Positions 7,155 through 15,677 of a stretch of DNA of 49,711 nucleotides are shown here, piece by piece. Under the pieces are notes generated by a model. The model worked only from the letters and a program-made list of their open reading frames with translations. It was not told the DNA's origin and did no database searches. The translations under genes and the position numbers were made by a program. Position 1 is the first letter of the stretch. Every line of letters begins with the position of its first letter. This DNA comes from DASRTE01 sp035316885 (GTDB taxonomy: Bacteria; Actinomycetota; Actinomycetes; Jiangellales; Jiangellaceae), in NCBI GenBank assembly GCA_035316885.1, contig DATHII010000121.1:1-49711 (forward strand), in the 5' to 3' direction.

Positions 7155-9527
7155 TCATTGGCGCGCCATCGCGACCCGAACGCGTTCCTCCGCCGTGATC
7201 AGGTGGTCGGCATCCGCGGCGTCCTCGCCGACGTCGATCTGGACCCAGTTCACCTCGCCGGAGAACGCATTGTCGTGCGGACCGTAGTCGTCGGTCACGA
7301 GAGCGCCGCCCTCCCGGCCGACATCGCACGTGTCGTCCGCGGAGAAGACCATCGCCGCGGTGGCGTCGACGCGGCCCTCGCCGACCTTGTCGCCGTCGAG
7401 GTACAGGGTGACCGTGCCGCCCTTGCCGAGGCCGCCGCCGTCGTAGACGAACTCCAGTCGGACCTGGTGCTCGCCAACGGGGATGGTCTGGTCGCCCTCG
7501 ACGTAGAAGTGCTGAATGCCGAGCAGGTTGTAGCAGTACTTCGGCTTGCCGTCCTTGGCGTAGAGACTCCAGCCGCCGATGCTGCCGCCCTGGGCGACGA
7601 TCACCCCTTCGGCCGACCCATCGACCACCACCTCGGCCGTGACCGAGTGGGACTTGTTCTTGATGCTGACCACCGAGTGCTCGGACAGCCGCCCCATCCC
7701 TCCGAACAGGAGCTGTGAGTTGCCTGTGATCAGCGTCGGTCTCCCCGCCAAGTCGGGGTTGAACCGTTCGCCGCCTCGGTCGTCGAGCGGCAGCACGTTG
7801 TACCGGGTGGCCTCGATCAGCCACAGGCGCTGCAGCTCGTGCAGCTTGTCGGGGTTGTCCCTCGACAGGTCGCGGGCCTGGCTCCAGTCGGCGGTCGTGT
7901 CGTAGAGCTCCCAGACGTCGTCGTCGAACGCCGGTACCTCCTCGCCGATCAGGATCCACGGCGTCTTGTGTTTGGTGACGGCGGTCCAGCCCTTGTGGTA
8001 GATGCCCCGGTTGCCGAACATCTCGAAGTACTGGGTCTCGTGCCGGTCGGCGGCATTGCCGTCGTCGAACGAGTAGGCCATGCTCACGCCCTGCAGCGGC
8101 ATCTGCCCAACCCCGTTGACACTCGTCGGCTCCGGCAGGCCGGCCGCCTCCAACACCGTTGGCGCCACATCGATCACGTGGTGGAACTGGGACCGCAACT
8201 GTCCGCGAGTGGTGAACCCACCCGGCCAGTGCACGATCGTGCCGTTGCGCGTGCCGCCCCAGTGCGAGGCCACCTGCTTGGTCCACTGATAGGGGGTGTC
8301 CATGGCGTGGGCCCAGCCGACCGCGTAGTGGTTGTACGAGTCGGGACCGCCGAAGTCGTCGAGACGGGCGATCAGGAACTCAGGGGTCTCGAGGGCGGCG
8401 GCACCGTTGAAGTTGATCATCTCGTTGAAGGTGCCGTTCAGGGTGCCCTCGGCCGACGCACCGTTGTCGCCGATGATGTAGAAGACCAGCGTGCCGTCGA
8501 GGATCTCGAGATCGGCGAGGCTGTCGATGAGCCGGCCGACGTGGTGGTCGGTGTACTCGAGGAACCCGGCGTACACCTCCATCTGCCGGCGCAGCACCGG
8601 CTTCAGCACGTCGGGCATGTCATCCCACGCGGGTATCTCCGCGTGCCTGCGGGTCAGCTCACAATCAGCCGGGATGACCCCCAGCTCCTTCTGCCGGGCA
8701 AAGGTTCGGTCCCGCAGCGCATCCCAGCCGTCGTCGAACCTGCCGGCGTAGCGATCCGCCCACTCCTTCGGGACGTGGTGCGGGGCGTGCGTCGCTCCCG
8801 GCGCGAAGTAGATGAAGAACGGCTTGTCAGACATGAGCGCCTTCTGCTGGCGGATCCAATCGATCGCCTTGTCGGTCATGTCCGCCATCAAGTGGTATCC
8901 CTCGTCCGGCGTGGCCGGTGGCTCGACCGGGATCGTTCCTTCGTAGATCGCCGGGTAGTACTGGTGAGCCTCGCCACCGATGAAGCCGTAGAAGTACTCG
9001 AACCCACCGCCGCCGGTCGGCCAGGCGTCGAACGGGCCCAACGGGCTGGTCTCCCAGACCGGCACCTCGTGGCACTTGCCGAACTGCGCGGTCGAGTAGC
9101 CGTTGAGCTTGAGCGTCTCGGCCATGGGTGCCGCCGTGTTGGGCCGGACCGAGCTATACCCCGGGGCCGATGTGGCGATCTCCGTGATGCCACCCATACC
9201 GACTGCGTGGTGATTGCGGCCGGTCAGCAGCGCCTGCCGAGTAGGCGAGCAGAGCGCCGTCGTGTGGAATCGGTTGTACTTCAGGCCGTTGGCGGCCAGC
9301 CGTTCCGCCGTCGGTGTGTTGATCGGCCCACCGAAGGCGCTCGACGCGCCGAAGCCGACGTCGTCGATGAGCACGACGAGCACGTTCGGCGCGCCGGCCG
9401 GCGGTCGGAGTGGCTCGATCGGCGGAAACGAGGTGTCGGGATCCTTCGCGTCGTAGGTCACCAGACCTCGGTGGGGATGGTCGGGGATCGGAAGCACATG
9501 GCGGCCCATCCAGTCGCCGTGCGTCAT
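7155..9527 (-). CDS. Arylsulfatase (formylglycine-type sulfatase)
   Basis: 790 residues. Type I sulfatases hydrolyse sulfate esters using a cysteine converted to formylglycine. The signature LCSPTRQALLTGR places that cysteine at about residue 93, and metal-binding aspartates are in VVLIDDVGFG (about 55-56). Further conserved parts are the IGDNGAS region, HWPGGF, and a C-terminal beta-sandwich-like part (about 600-770) with LEFVYDGGGLGKGG. There is no signal peptide, so it is probably cytoplasmic. The ATG at 9527 overlaps the CMD gene stop by 4 bp (ATGA), indicating translational coupling. The open frame continues upstream but only through the CMD gene in another frame. The protein ends in ITAEERVRVAMARQ, an ending echoed by the mini-ORF at 37817. 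The substrate is unknown. Confidence 0.93.
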   Translation of the reverse strand: MTHGDWMGRHVLPIPDHPHRGLVTYDAKDPDTSFPPIEPLRPPAGAPNVLVVLIDDVGFGASSAFGGPINTPTAERLAANGLKYNRFHTTALCSPTRQALLTGRNHHAVGMGGITEIATSAPGYSSVRPNTAAPMAETLKLNGYSTAQFGKCHEVPVWETSPLGPFDAWPTGGGGFEYFYGFIGGEAHQYYPAIYEGTIPVEPPATPDEGYHLMADMTDKAIDWIRQQKALMSDKPFFIYFAPGATHAPHHVPKEWADRYAGRFDDGWDALRDRTFARQKELGVIPADCELTRRHAEIPAWDDMPDVLKPVLRRQMEVYAGFLEYTDHHVGRLIDSLADLEILDGTLVFYIIGDNGASAEGTLNGTFNEMINFNGAAALETPEFLIARLDDFGGPDSYNHYAVGWAHAMDTPYQWTKQVASHWGGTRNGTIVHWPGGFTTRGQLRSQFHHVIDVAPTVLEAAGLPEPTSVNGVGQMPLQGVSMAYSFDDGNAADRHETQYFEMFGNRGIYHKGWTAVTKHKTPWILIGEEVPAFDDDVWELYDTTADWSQARDLSRDNPDKLHELQRLWLIEATRYNVLPLDDRGGERFNPDLAGRPTLITGNSQLLFGGMGRLSEHSVVSIKNKSHSVTAEVVVDGSAEGVIVAQGGSIGGWSLYAKDGKPKYCYNLLGIQHFYVEGDQTIPVGEHQVRLEFVYDGGGLGKGGTVTLYLDGDKVGEGRVDATAAMVFSADDTCDVGREGGALVTDDYGPHDNAFSGEVNWVQIDVGEDAADADHLITAEERVRVAMARQ

Positions 9528-9901
9528 AGCTGGTTCCCCTCGTCGTCCAACCGCTCGAGCGCCTTGTCGATGTCGTAGCCGACCGCCAGCGCAAGCTCCG
9601 GGGCCGCGGACACGACCCGCGCGACCCCTACCGTAGGCGCCACGGCGATGAGGACCCCGACGATCTCCTCCAGCGTGGCGCCCGACGCGAAGGCTGCTCC
9701 CACAACCCACTGGTAGGAAGCGGGCGCCGCGTCGAGGGCCAGGAGCGCTCCGAGCCGGACCAGCGCGTGGGTCTTCGGGTCGAGTCCGGACGATTCGACG
9801 TTCTCGAGGCGAATGGCCAGCACCGACTCGATGAAGTCGTGGTCGTTCACGGCCAGGCTGCGCAGCCGTTCCCGGTGCACCCGGTCCTGGTGCGTCACCA
9901 T
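9524..9901 (-). CDS. Carboxymuconolactone decarboxylase (CMD/AhpD-like) family protein
   Basis: 125 residues with the CMD helical core: LGALLALDAAPASYQWVVGA, then AFASGATLEEIVGVLIAVAP and TVGVARVVSAAPELALAVGY. The AhpD-type CxxC redox pair is absent, so a peroxidase role is unlikely. Proteins like this include true lactone decarboxylases and many of unknown function. It is the first gene of a two-gene operon with the arylsulfatase (4-bp overlap). The start ATG at 9901 has GGGAG about 8 bases upstream. Site C of the palindrome lies 85 bp upstream, in the space shared with the divergent LAL regulator. Confidence 0.82.
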   Translation of the reverse strand: MVTHQDRVHRERLRSLAVNDHDFIESVLAIRLENVESSGLDPKTHALVRLGALLALDAAPASYQWVVGAAFASGATLEEIVGVLIAVAPTVGVARVVSAAPELALAVGYDIDKALERLDDEGNQL

Positions 9902-9985
9902 GCCCGACTCCCGTCGAGATACGTCCGCCCAGCGTTGTCGATTCGACTGGCTGATTCATCGCAATGGACGGGCGGTGCCAACGCA

Positions 9986-10002
9986 TCATCCGGACCGGAT
10001 GA
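9986..10002. promoter_or_regulatory. 17-bp palindromic operator candidate, site C
   Basis: TCATCCGGACCGGATGA, identical to site A, followed by AAA. It lies between the CMD-sulfatase operon (start 9901, minus) and the LAL regulator (start 10047, plus), 45 bp before the latter. It may serve one or both directions. The orientation of the flanking bases matches the minus-strand genes, as at the other sites. Confidence 0.6.
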
Positions 10003-10046
10003 AAAGGGACAGTCACGGCCAGACGCCACTGCTACCGTGTGATCTC

Positions 10047-12329
10047 GTGAGCGGGTCGTCTCGCCGGCAGGCCACATCGGCCGCCAGGCGAGAGCCAGTG
10101 GCACCGACGAGCTTGCCGTTCGGCGTCATCGAGTCCAAGCTCCATCCGCCGCCTGCGCAGGCGGGAACCGTGTCCCGTCGCGCATTGGTCGAACGGCTCA
10201 GCGGCTCGCAGGCACGCCTCGTTGCGATCGTCGCCGCGGCCGGCTACGGAAAGACGACCCTGCTCGGCGAGTGGGCAAGTACTGACTCCAGGGCGGTGGC
10301 ATGGATCTCGCTCGACGCCGGCGACAACGACCCCGTCGTGTTGATGACCCACCTGGCGGTTGCCCTCGACCGCATCGAACCACTCAGCCCTCTTGTGTTC
10401 GCCGCCCTCTCGTCTCAAGGGGCTTCGGTCGTCGCGACCGTGCTTCCCCGGTTGGGAGCGGCCCTCGCCTCGATGACCCCACCGGTGGTCTTGCTCCTCG
10501 ACGACGTTCACAGCCTCGTAGAACAAGGATGCATGGACGTCATCGCTGAGCTCGCCGCGCGGCTCCCGCCGAAGTCCCAACTGGTCGTGACCTCGCGCTC
10601 GGCGCCGGCTCTTCCCCTCGCCCAGCTTCGCGCCCGTGGCGAGCTGGCGGAGGTCGGCACCACCGACTTGGCACTGGACGCCGGCGAAGCGCGATCGCTG
10701 ATGCAAAACGCCGGCGTCGACTTGCCCGACGGAGCCGTAGCGGAGCTGACCCACCGGACAGAAGGTTGGCCGACCGGACTGTATCTAGCAGCACTTTCCG
10801 TCCTGGCCCAGGGAGACGGAGAGATTCAAGCGATCCCGTTCACAGGCGACGACCGGTTCGTCGCCGACTACGTGCGGTCGGAGATCCTCTCTCGGCTGCC
10901 CGACGACGTCGTGCGGTTCCTCGTCCACTCCTCAGTCCTCGACCGGATGTCCGGATCACTCTGCGACGCCGTGCTCCGCCGGTCCGGGACGGCGCAGGTC
11001 CTGGAATCGATCGAGAGCTCCAACGTCCTACTCGTTCCGCTCGATCACCATCGAGAGTGGTACCGATACCACCATCTGTTCCGCGACGTGCTCGTCAGAG
11101 AGCTGACCTTGCGGGAGCCAGACCGTGCACCAGTCCTCCACCGCAGAGCGGCCGACTGGTTCGAAGCGAACGGGTTCCCCGAAGATGCCGCTCACCACGC
11201 CTACGCCGGAGGGGATCACGATCGGGCCGCCCTCCTGCTCGAGCAGCTGGCGTTGCCGCTCAACCGCACCGGCCGGCTCAAGACCCTGCAGGCCTGGCTC
11301 GACCGGTTCGACGAGAGGGTGATGGAGCGGCATCCGTCGCTGGCGGTGCTCGCGGGGTGGGCAGCAGCGTTGTCCGGTGATGCTCTCGGGGCGCTCTGGT
11401 GGGCAGACCTCGCCGAGCGGAGCCCTCATGTCGAGGCTCCGCTCGACAGCGGTACCTCAACCGAGTCGACGCTGCACCTCCTCCATGCCCTGACCTGCCA
11501 GCAAGGTGTGGAGCGGATGAGGGAGGACGCCGAGGCCGCAGTTCGCCTCGAGACCGAGCGCAGTCCTTGGCGACCGGTCGCGCTCCTCCTGCACGGGGTG
11601 GGCAACCTCCTAACCGGTGAGGTGGATCGGGCCGACGACATTCTTGCCGACGCGGTCGAGTCAGCAGAGCGGATCGGGGCATTTCCCGCCGCGTCGGTCG
11701 CCTTGGCGGAGCGGTCCCTCCTGGCGTTGCATCGCGGCAACTGGAGTGCCGCTCGGGGCTTCGCTGATCAAGCCCTCATCGCCGTCGAGATGGGTCATCT
11801 CGAGGAGTACATGCCGAGTTCGATCACCTTCGTTGCTGTCGCGCGGACGGCGCTCCAGCGCGGCGACGTGACCGTCGCGAGGCATGAGGTCATCCGGACT
11901 CAACGACTGCGCCCGATGCTCACCCGTGCCGTTCCCTGGCTCGCCATGCAGACGATGGTCGAGTTGGCGCGGGTGCAATTCGCCCTCTCTGACCGCGCGG
12001 GGGCGTGGATGCTGCTCTCCGACGCACGGGAGATCGTGGGCAGGATGCCGGACCTTGGCACACTCGGAGAACAGCTCGTCGACGTACAGCGAAGGCTCGA
12101 AGTGATCCGAGGAGGAGACGTCCCCGGCCCGACTTCCCTCACCGCAGCAGAACTGCGGCTGCTCTCGTACCTGCCGACACATCTGTCCTTCCGCGAGATA
12201 GGTGAACGCCTCTTCGTCTCGCCCAACACCATCAAGACCCAGGCCATCTCCATCTACCGCAAGCTGAGTGTCTCCGCTCGTACCGACGCAGTACGAAGAG
12301 CTCGCGACATCGGGCTGCTCGAGGAGTAG
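10047..12329 (+). CDS. LuxR family regulator of the LAL (MalT-like) type
   Basis: About 760 residues. LAL proteins are ATP-dependent transcription activators. The N-terminal ATPase has a MalT-like start (ESKLHPPPAQAGTVSRRALV), Walker A in AAAGYGKTTLL (about 63-73) and Walker B in VVLLLDDVH. A long helical region follows, ending in a C-terminal LuxR helix-turn-helix (LTAAELRLLSYL, then FREIGERLFVSPNTIKTQAI). I chose the GTG at 10047, close to the conserved N terminus; an in-frame ATG at 9999 falls inside the palindrome and has no ribosome site. The protein is somewhat shorter than many LAL proteins (about 900). It is divergent from the CMD-sulfatase operon with site C between, so it is a candidate regulator of that operon. 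Confidence 0.92.
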   Translation: MSGSSRRQATSAARREPVAPTSLPFGVIESKLHPPPAQAGTVSRRALVERLSGSQARLVAIVAAAGYGKTTLLGEWASTDSRAVAWISLDAGDNDPVVLMTHLAVALDRIEPLSPLVFAALSSQGASVVATVLPRLGAALASMTPPVVLLLDDVHSLVEQGCMDVIAELAARLPPKSQLVVTSRSAPALPLAQLRARGELAEVGTTDLALDAGEARSLMQNAGVDLPDGAVAELTHRTEGWPTGLYLAALSVLAQGDGEIQAIPFTGDDRFVADYVRSEILSRLPDDVVRFLVHSSVLDRMSGSLCDAVLRRSGTAQVLESIESSNVLLVPLDHHREWYRYHHLFRDVLVRELTLREPDRAPVLHRRAADWFEANGFPEDAAHHAYAGGDHDRAALLLEQLALPLNRTGRLKTLQAWLDRFDERVMERHPSLAVLAGWAAALSGDALGALWWADLAERSPHVEAPLDSGTSTESTLHLLHALTCQQGVERMREDAEAAVRLETERSPWRPVALLLHGVGNLLTGEVDRADDILADAVESAERIGAFPAASVALAERSLLALHRGNWSAARGFADQALIAVEMGHLEEYMPSSITFVAVARTALQRGDVTVARHEVIRTQRLRPMLTRAVPWLAMQTMVELARVQFALSDRAGAWMLLSDAREIVGRMPDLGTLGEQLVDVQRRLEVIRGGDVPGPTSLTAAELRLLSYLPTHLSFREIGERLFVSPNTIKTQAISIYRKLSVSARTDAVRRARDIGLLEE

Positions 12330-12344
12330 GCAAGCCGGGTGCTC

Positions 12345-12470
12345 CGACCTGCGGCGGCAAAGCACCACGAGTCTCCGGCAACCAGTGCGAGAGGAGCAGG
12401 AGGACGGCATGCGCCGCACCCAACGCCGCGGTCAACAAAGCTGCCCGTCGCCGCGATCGGCCACGCTCCG
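12345..12470 (-). pseudogene. Possible remnant of a membrane protein N terminus
   Basis: In the 230-bp gap after the LAL gene, the minus strand reads AALLTAALGAAHAVLLLLSH and then WLPETRGAL. This resembles the first helix of a family of actinobacterial membrane proteins, but it has no downstream part and runs into the LAL gene on the other strand. It is preceded by an Arg/Gly-rich stretch without a good start. I treat it as a likely fragment. The rest of the gap shows nothing else. Confidence 0.25.
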
Positions 12471-12558
12471 CCGGGGCGCCGCCGCCAGTCTCCTTCCACT
12501 ATCGGCGGCGCCTGGTTCCAGCACCGGGAAGCTTCTTGACCGCTGGTCCTGCCGCTTC

Positions 12559-12981
12559 TCAGTCGACGGCCATCTCGCGGCCGTGCGCCGCCAGTGCCCA
12601 GATGACGAATACGTTGAGGGCGATGATCAGCAGTGACCAGACCGGGTAGTAGGGGATGAAAGCGAAGTTGGCGATGGCGCTCACGAATGCCAGCGTGATC
12701 CCGACGGCCCGGGCCCACGTCTGCCCGCTGAAGAGAGCGACGCCGGCCAGGGCCACGAGGATTCCGGCGATCAGGTGGATCCATCCCCATGTCGTTACGT
12801 CGAACTCCAACAGGTAGTTCGGCGTCGCAACGTAGAAGGCGTCATCGAACAAGGCCGCCAGACCGGTGATGGCATGGAACACGCCGATCATGATCATCAT
12901 GATCGCGGCGAATACGACCAGGCCCACAGCCCCACCGCTCGGCTCCTTGTACTGCGTCGTCGTGTCCTCGTACTGGTCCAT
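12559..12981 (-). CDS. Four-helix membrane protein, DUF7144-like
   Basis: 140 residues: a short polar N terminus (MDQYEDTTTQYKEPSGGAVG) and four hydrophobic spans, including VVFAAIMMIMIGVFHAITGL, then HLIAGILVALAGVALFSGQTW and ARAVGITLAFVSAIANFAFI. The internal FDVTTWGWIHLI segment is a recurrent feature of the DUF7144 family, which is common in actinobacteria beside SHOCT, DUF6325 and sulfatase genes. No function is known to me. The start ATG at 12981 has GGGAGGA upstream. Palindrome site D lies 144 bp upstream, followed on the minus strand by an AT-rich CATAGTTTA that could serve as a -10 element. Confidence 0.82.
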   Translation of the reverse strand: MDQYEDTTTQYKEPSGGAVGLVVFAAIMMIMIGVFHAITGLAALFDDAFYVATPNYLLEFDVTTWGWIHLIAGILVALAGVALFSGQTWARAVGITLAFVSAIANFAFIPYYPVWSLLIIALNVFVIWALAAHGREMAVD

Positions 12982-13124
12982 CCGTTCCTCCCAGGTTCAC
13001 GTGCCGGTCAGGCGCAGCGCGCATCGACCGACTTCGCCGGTGCCGATCGTGCAGTTCTCAACGGCTGCCCGCACGGCCTCGGCCTGATCGGCTCGTAAAC
13101 TATGAGAAGGCATGGGATCGCTCA

Positions 13125-13141
13125 TCATCCGATGGGGATGA
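13125..13141 (-). promoter_or_regulatory. 17-bp operator candidate, site D
   Basis: TCATCCGATGGGGATGA keeps the six-base arms TCATCC and GGATGA with a 5-base centre that is not symmetric, and is followed by AA like the other sites. It lies upstream of the DUF7144 gene. On the minus strand, the AT-rich CATAGTTTA starts about 20 bases downstream. Confidence 0.5.
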
Positions 13142-13163
13142 AACTGCGGCTCGACCGAGCTCC

Positions 13164-13761
13164 CTACCCGGAGCCCGCCTCTTGGGCCGACGGGAACACC
13201 ACCCGGCGGGCGGCCAACGCGACAGCCAGTGGCAGGAGTGCCGAGGGCGAGTGCATTTGCCCGCACTCCGGTGACCAGTGCAACCGCTGCGCGGGTGGGC
13301 CGGCCGGGCCCACCGGCGAGCCAGCCGAGCATCAACGCAAAGACCACGACCAGCGAGATGTTCGACACGATGATCGCTCTGGGCGCCCAACGTCGCGCCG
13401 CGCCCGGCGATCGCCCCCGCACCAGCATGCCGACCGATAGCGGGAGCAGAACCAGCACAGCCAGCGTGGCAAGCAGCTCACCGAGCGGAACCTCGACGCC
13501 GACCAGCAGGTGTCCGATCGCGTAGTCCTCACAGATCGACAGAAGGTCGACGAGAGCCCACACGAGCAGCGGCACCACGGCCACATCGAGGACGACGGCG
13601 CGAGCCACGAGCCCGGTCTGCCGCAACGGGGCGAGGACGTCTTGCCGTGCGAGCGACATGCCGATCGCGAGTCCCGTCGAGCACAGGGTCAGCAAGAGAG
13701 CGCCGTCGGAGAGGAGATCGAGAAGGCGCACGGCATCACGGTTAAGGGGTCCGCACACCAT
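13164..13761 (-). pseudogene. Decayed BASS-type (bile acid:sodium symporter-like) transporter
   Basis: From an ATG at 13761 the frame encodes recognisable membrane segments: LCSTGLAIGMSLARQDVLAP, then VVLDVAVVPLLVWALV, VPLGELLATLAVLVLLPLSV, and IIVSNISLVVVFALMLGWLA. This resembles the SBF/BASS family. The usual middle part between GHLLVGVE and the next helix is missing, suggesting an internal deletion. After VALVTGVRANALALG the coding sense moves to the neighbouring frame (ALLPLAVALAARRVVF), which ends at TAG 13164-13166. The remains cover about 200 residues, against about 300 for the family. I judge it non-functional. A deletion and a frameshift together make a simple sequencing error unlikely. 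Confidence 0.55.
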
Positions 13762-13871
13762 CGGACCGGATGCGGGAGATGCGCCGGCGTACCGCGACGA
13801 CGGTCATCGCGACGGGCATCGCGGTGGGCTGCTCACGTAGGCTGGACGGCCGCCGACCATGGTGAGGACAG

Positions 13872-14285
13872 ATGCAGCCCGCCGCACAGCCCGCACGCGA
13901 CTTCATCGACCTGATCGGGCTCGAACTCGACGAGGTCTCGGCCGACAGGGTCACCGCCCACCTGCCGGTCCGACCGGAGCTCCACCAGCCTTTCGGGATT
14001 CTGCACGGCGGCGTCCACTGCGCCATCGTCGAGACGCTGGCCAGCGTCGCGGCCTCGGTCTGGTTCGGTGACGACGGGCACGTCGTCGGCGTGGCCAACC
14101 AGACCGACTTCCTGCGGGCGGTCCGCTCGGGTGAATTAAGGGCGGAGGCGCTGCCGGTGTTCCGCGGCCGCACCCAGCAACTGTGGTCGGTCCAGATCTG
14201 GGATGAGGACGGACGGCTGGCGGCACGCGGCCAGTTGCGACTGCAGAATGTCCGGTCGACCGCCGACCTCGGACGCCCGGCGTAG
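13872..14285 (+). CDS. PaaI-like hotdog thioesterase
   Basis: 137 residues with the hotdog-fold thioesterase signature FGILHGGVHCAIVETLASVA, where the HGG loop and the following acidic residue form the active site in PaaI/YbdB-type enzymes that hydrolyse acyl- or aryl-CoA. The second half has the typical beta strands (VVGVANQTDFLRAVRSGELR, then QLWSVQIWDEDGRLAARGQL). The ATG at 13872 has GGTGAGGA upstream. It is followed 10 bp later by the FprA-like reductase, so the two are probably co-transcribed. The acyl substrate is unknown. The nearby aromatic catabolism genes make an aromatic or dicarboxylic CoA ester conceivable. Confidence 0.88.
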   Translation: MQPAAQPARDFIDLIGLELDEVSADRVTAHLPVRPELHQPFGILHGGVHCAIVETLASVAASVWFGDDGHVVGVANQTDFLRAVRSGELRAEALPVFRGRTQQLWSVQIWDEDGRLAARGQLRLQNVRSTADLGRPA

Positions 14286-14295
14286 AGGTCTGCCC

Positions 14296-15657
14296 GTGGA
14301 CGAAGCGCGGGGAACGCGTAGCCCGTTGCGCGTCGCGGTGGTCGGCGCCGGCCCCGCCGGGATCTACGCGACGGGCGCGCTACTGGCCGCCCCGCTGCCG
14401 ATCAGCATCGACGTGTTCGAGGCGCTGCCGGTGCCGTTCGGGTTGGTGCGTTACGGGGTCGCCCCCGACCATCCCAAGATCAAGTCCGTGTCCACGGCGC
14501 TCGCCGAGATCCTCAGCTCCCCGCAAGCGCGGTTCCTCGGCAACGTGGCCTACGGCACCGACCTGACGACGGAGGACCTCGCCCAGCACTATCACGCGGT
14601 CATCCACGCCACCGGCTCCGCGAACGAGCGGAACCTGGGGATCCCGGGTGAGCATCTCGACGGGAGCTTCGCGGCCGCCGACTTCGTCGCCTGGTACAAC
14701 GGCCACCCGTGGGCCGCTGCCCGCGAGTTCCTGAGGGCACGCGACGCGGTGGTGGTCGGCGCCGGCAACGTCGCCCTCGACGTTGCTCGCATGCTCGTCA
14801 CCTCGGCGGAGGCGCTCGTCGCGACCGATATCCCGGACCATGTGCTCGAGGCGTGGCGGTCGACGGCGGTGTCCGACGCGTACCTGCTCTCGCGGCGCGG
14901 CCCCGCGTACGCAAAGTTCACCACCCTGGAACTGCGTGAGATGGCCGATCTCGAGGGCGTCGACCTCATCGTCGACCCCGCCGATCTCGAGCTCGACCCG
15001 GCGAGCGAGCTGGCTATCGGCATGAGCCGCGTGGCACGACGGAACGTCGACGTGCTCCGCGCGTGGGCGGACCGGCCGCTGACCGGCGCGCCGCGCCGCG
15101 TCCACTTCAGGTTCTGGACCCGCCCGGTCGAGATCCTCGGCTCGGAGCACGTGGAGGGCGTGGCGGTGGAGCGCACGGCCATCGATCCGGAGGGTGCACT
15201 CGTCGGGTCCGGCCGGGGCGAGCTCCTGCCGGCGCAGGCCGTCTTCCGGGCGGTCGGATACGCCGGGCGGTCATTGCGGGGGCTTCCGTTCGACGACGTG
15301 TCGGCGACCGTGCCGAACGCCGAGGGTCGAGTCGCCGGACCCGACCACTCCGGTGTCTATGTCGCGGGCTGGATCAAGAGGGGACCCACCGGCGTCATCG
15401 GCACGAACAAGAGCGATGCGGCGGAGACGGTCCGATCGCTGCTGGCCGACGCCCCGCAGCTCCGCCCTCCGCCCGAGCCAGATCCGGACTCGGTGACGGC
15501 GCTGCTCGAGCGCCGCGGTGTGCGGTACCTCCGCTGGGACCACTGGCTGCTGCTCGACGCTCACGAGACGGCAGAGGGCACCAAGCGCGGCCGGCCACGG
15601 CTGAAGGTGTGCAGAGTCGACGACATGCTCGCGATCGTGCAGGCCGGTTCCGGATGA
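14296..15657 (+). CDS. fprA: Ferredoxin-NADP+ reductase, FprA type
   Basis: 453 residues, matching the size of mycobacterial FprA (about 456). It transfers electrons between NADPH and ferredoxin through FAD. FAD-binding motif VVGAGPAGIYATGALL lies at the N terminus, followed by PFGLVRYGVAPDHPKIKSV. The NADP site has VVVGAGNVALDVARML, then SRRGPAYAKFTTLELRE. The C-terminal GWIKRGPTGVIGTNKSDAAE is also diagnostic. The frame extends further upstream, but the GTG at 14296 has GAGG at 14285-14288 and starts just before the FAD motif. It is downstream of the PaaI-like gene with a 10-bp gap. It could feed electrons to oxygenases or P450s; no ferredoxin gene is adjacent. Confidence 0.92.
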   Translation: MDEARGTRSPLRVAVVGAGPAGIYATGALLAAPLPISIDVFEALPVPFGLVRYGVAPDHPKIKSVSTALAEILSSPQARFLGNVAYGTDLTTEDLAQHYHAVIHATGSANERNLGIPGEHLDGSFAAADFVAWYNGHPWAAAREFLRARDAVVVGAGNVALDVARMLVTSAEALVATDIPDHVLEAWRSTAVSDAYLLSRRGPAYAKFTTLELREMADLEGVDLIVDPADLELDPASELAIGMSRVARRNVDVLRAWADRPLTGAPRRVHFRFWTRPVEILGSEHVEGVAVERTAIDPEGALVGSGRGELLPAQAVFRAVGYAGRSLRGLPFDDVSATVPNAEGRVAGPDHSGVYVAGWIKRGPTGVIGTNKSDAAETVRSLLADAPQLRPPPEPDPDSVTALLERRGVRYLRWDHWLLLDAHETAEGTKRGRPRLKVCRVDDMLAIVQAGSG

Positions 15658-15677
15658 CCATGCCTTGATGTCATGGG

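Noticed and set aside
7039..8286. Long minus-strand frame overlapping the sulfatase gene
   Set aside because: Arg/Gly-rich product typical of a shifted frame in a high-GC gene; the sulfatase frame carries all family motifs.
13757..13773. A further copy of the palindrome (CCATCGGACCGGATGC) just before the BASS pseudogene
   Set aside because: One base is missing from the left arm, the flanking AA is absent, and it overlaps the ATG of the pseudogene. It is at best a decayed site.
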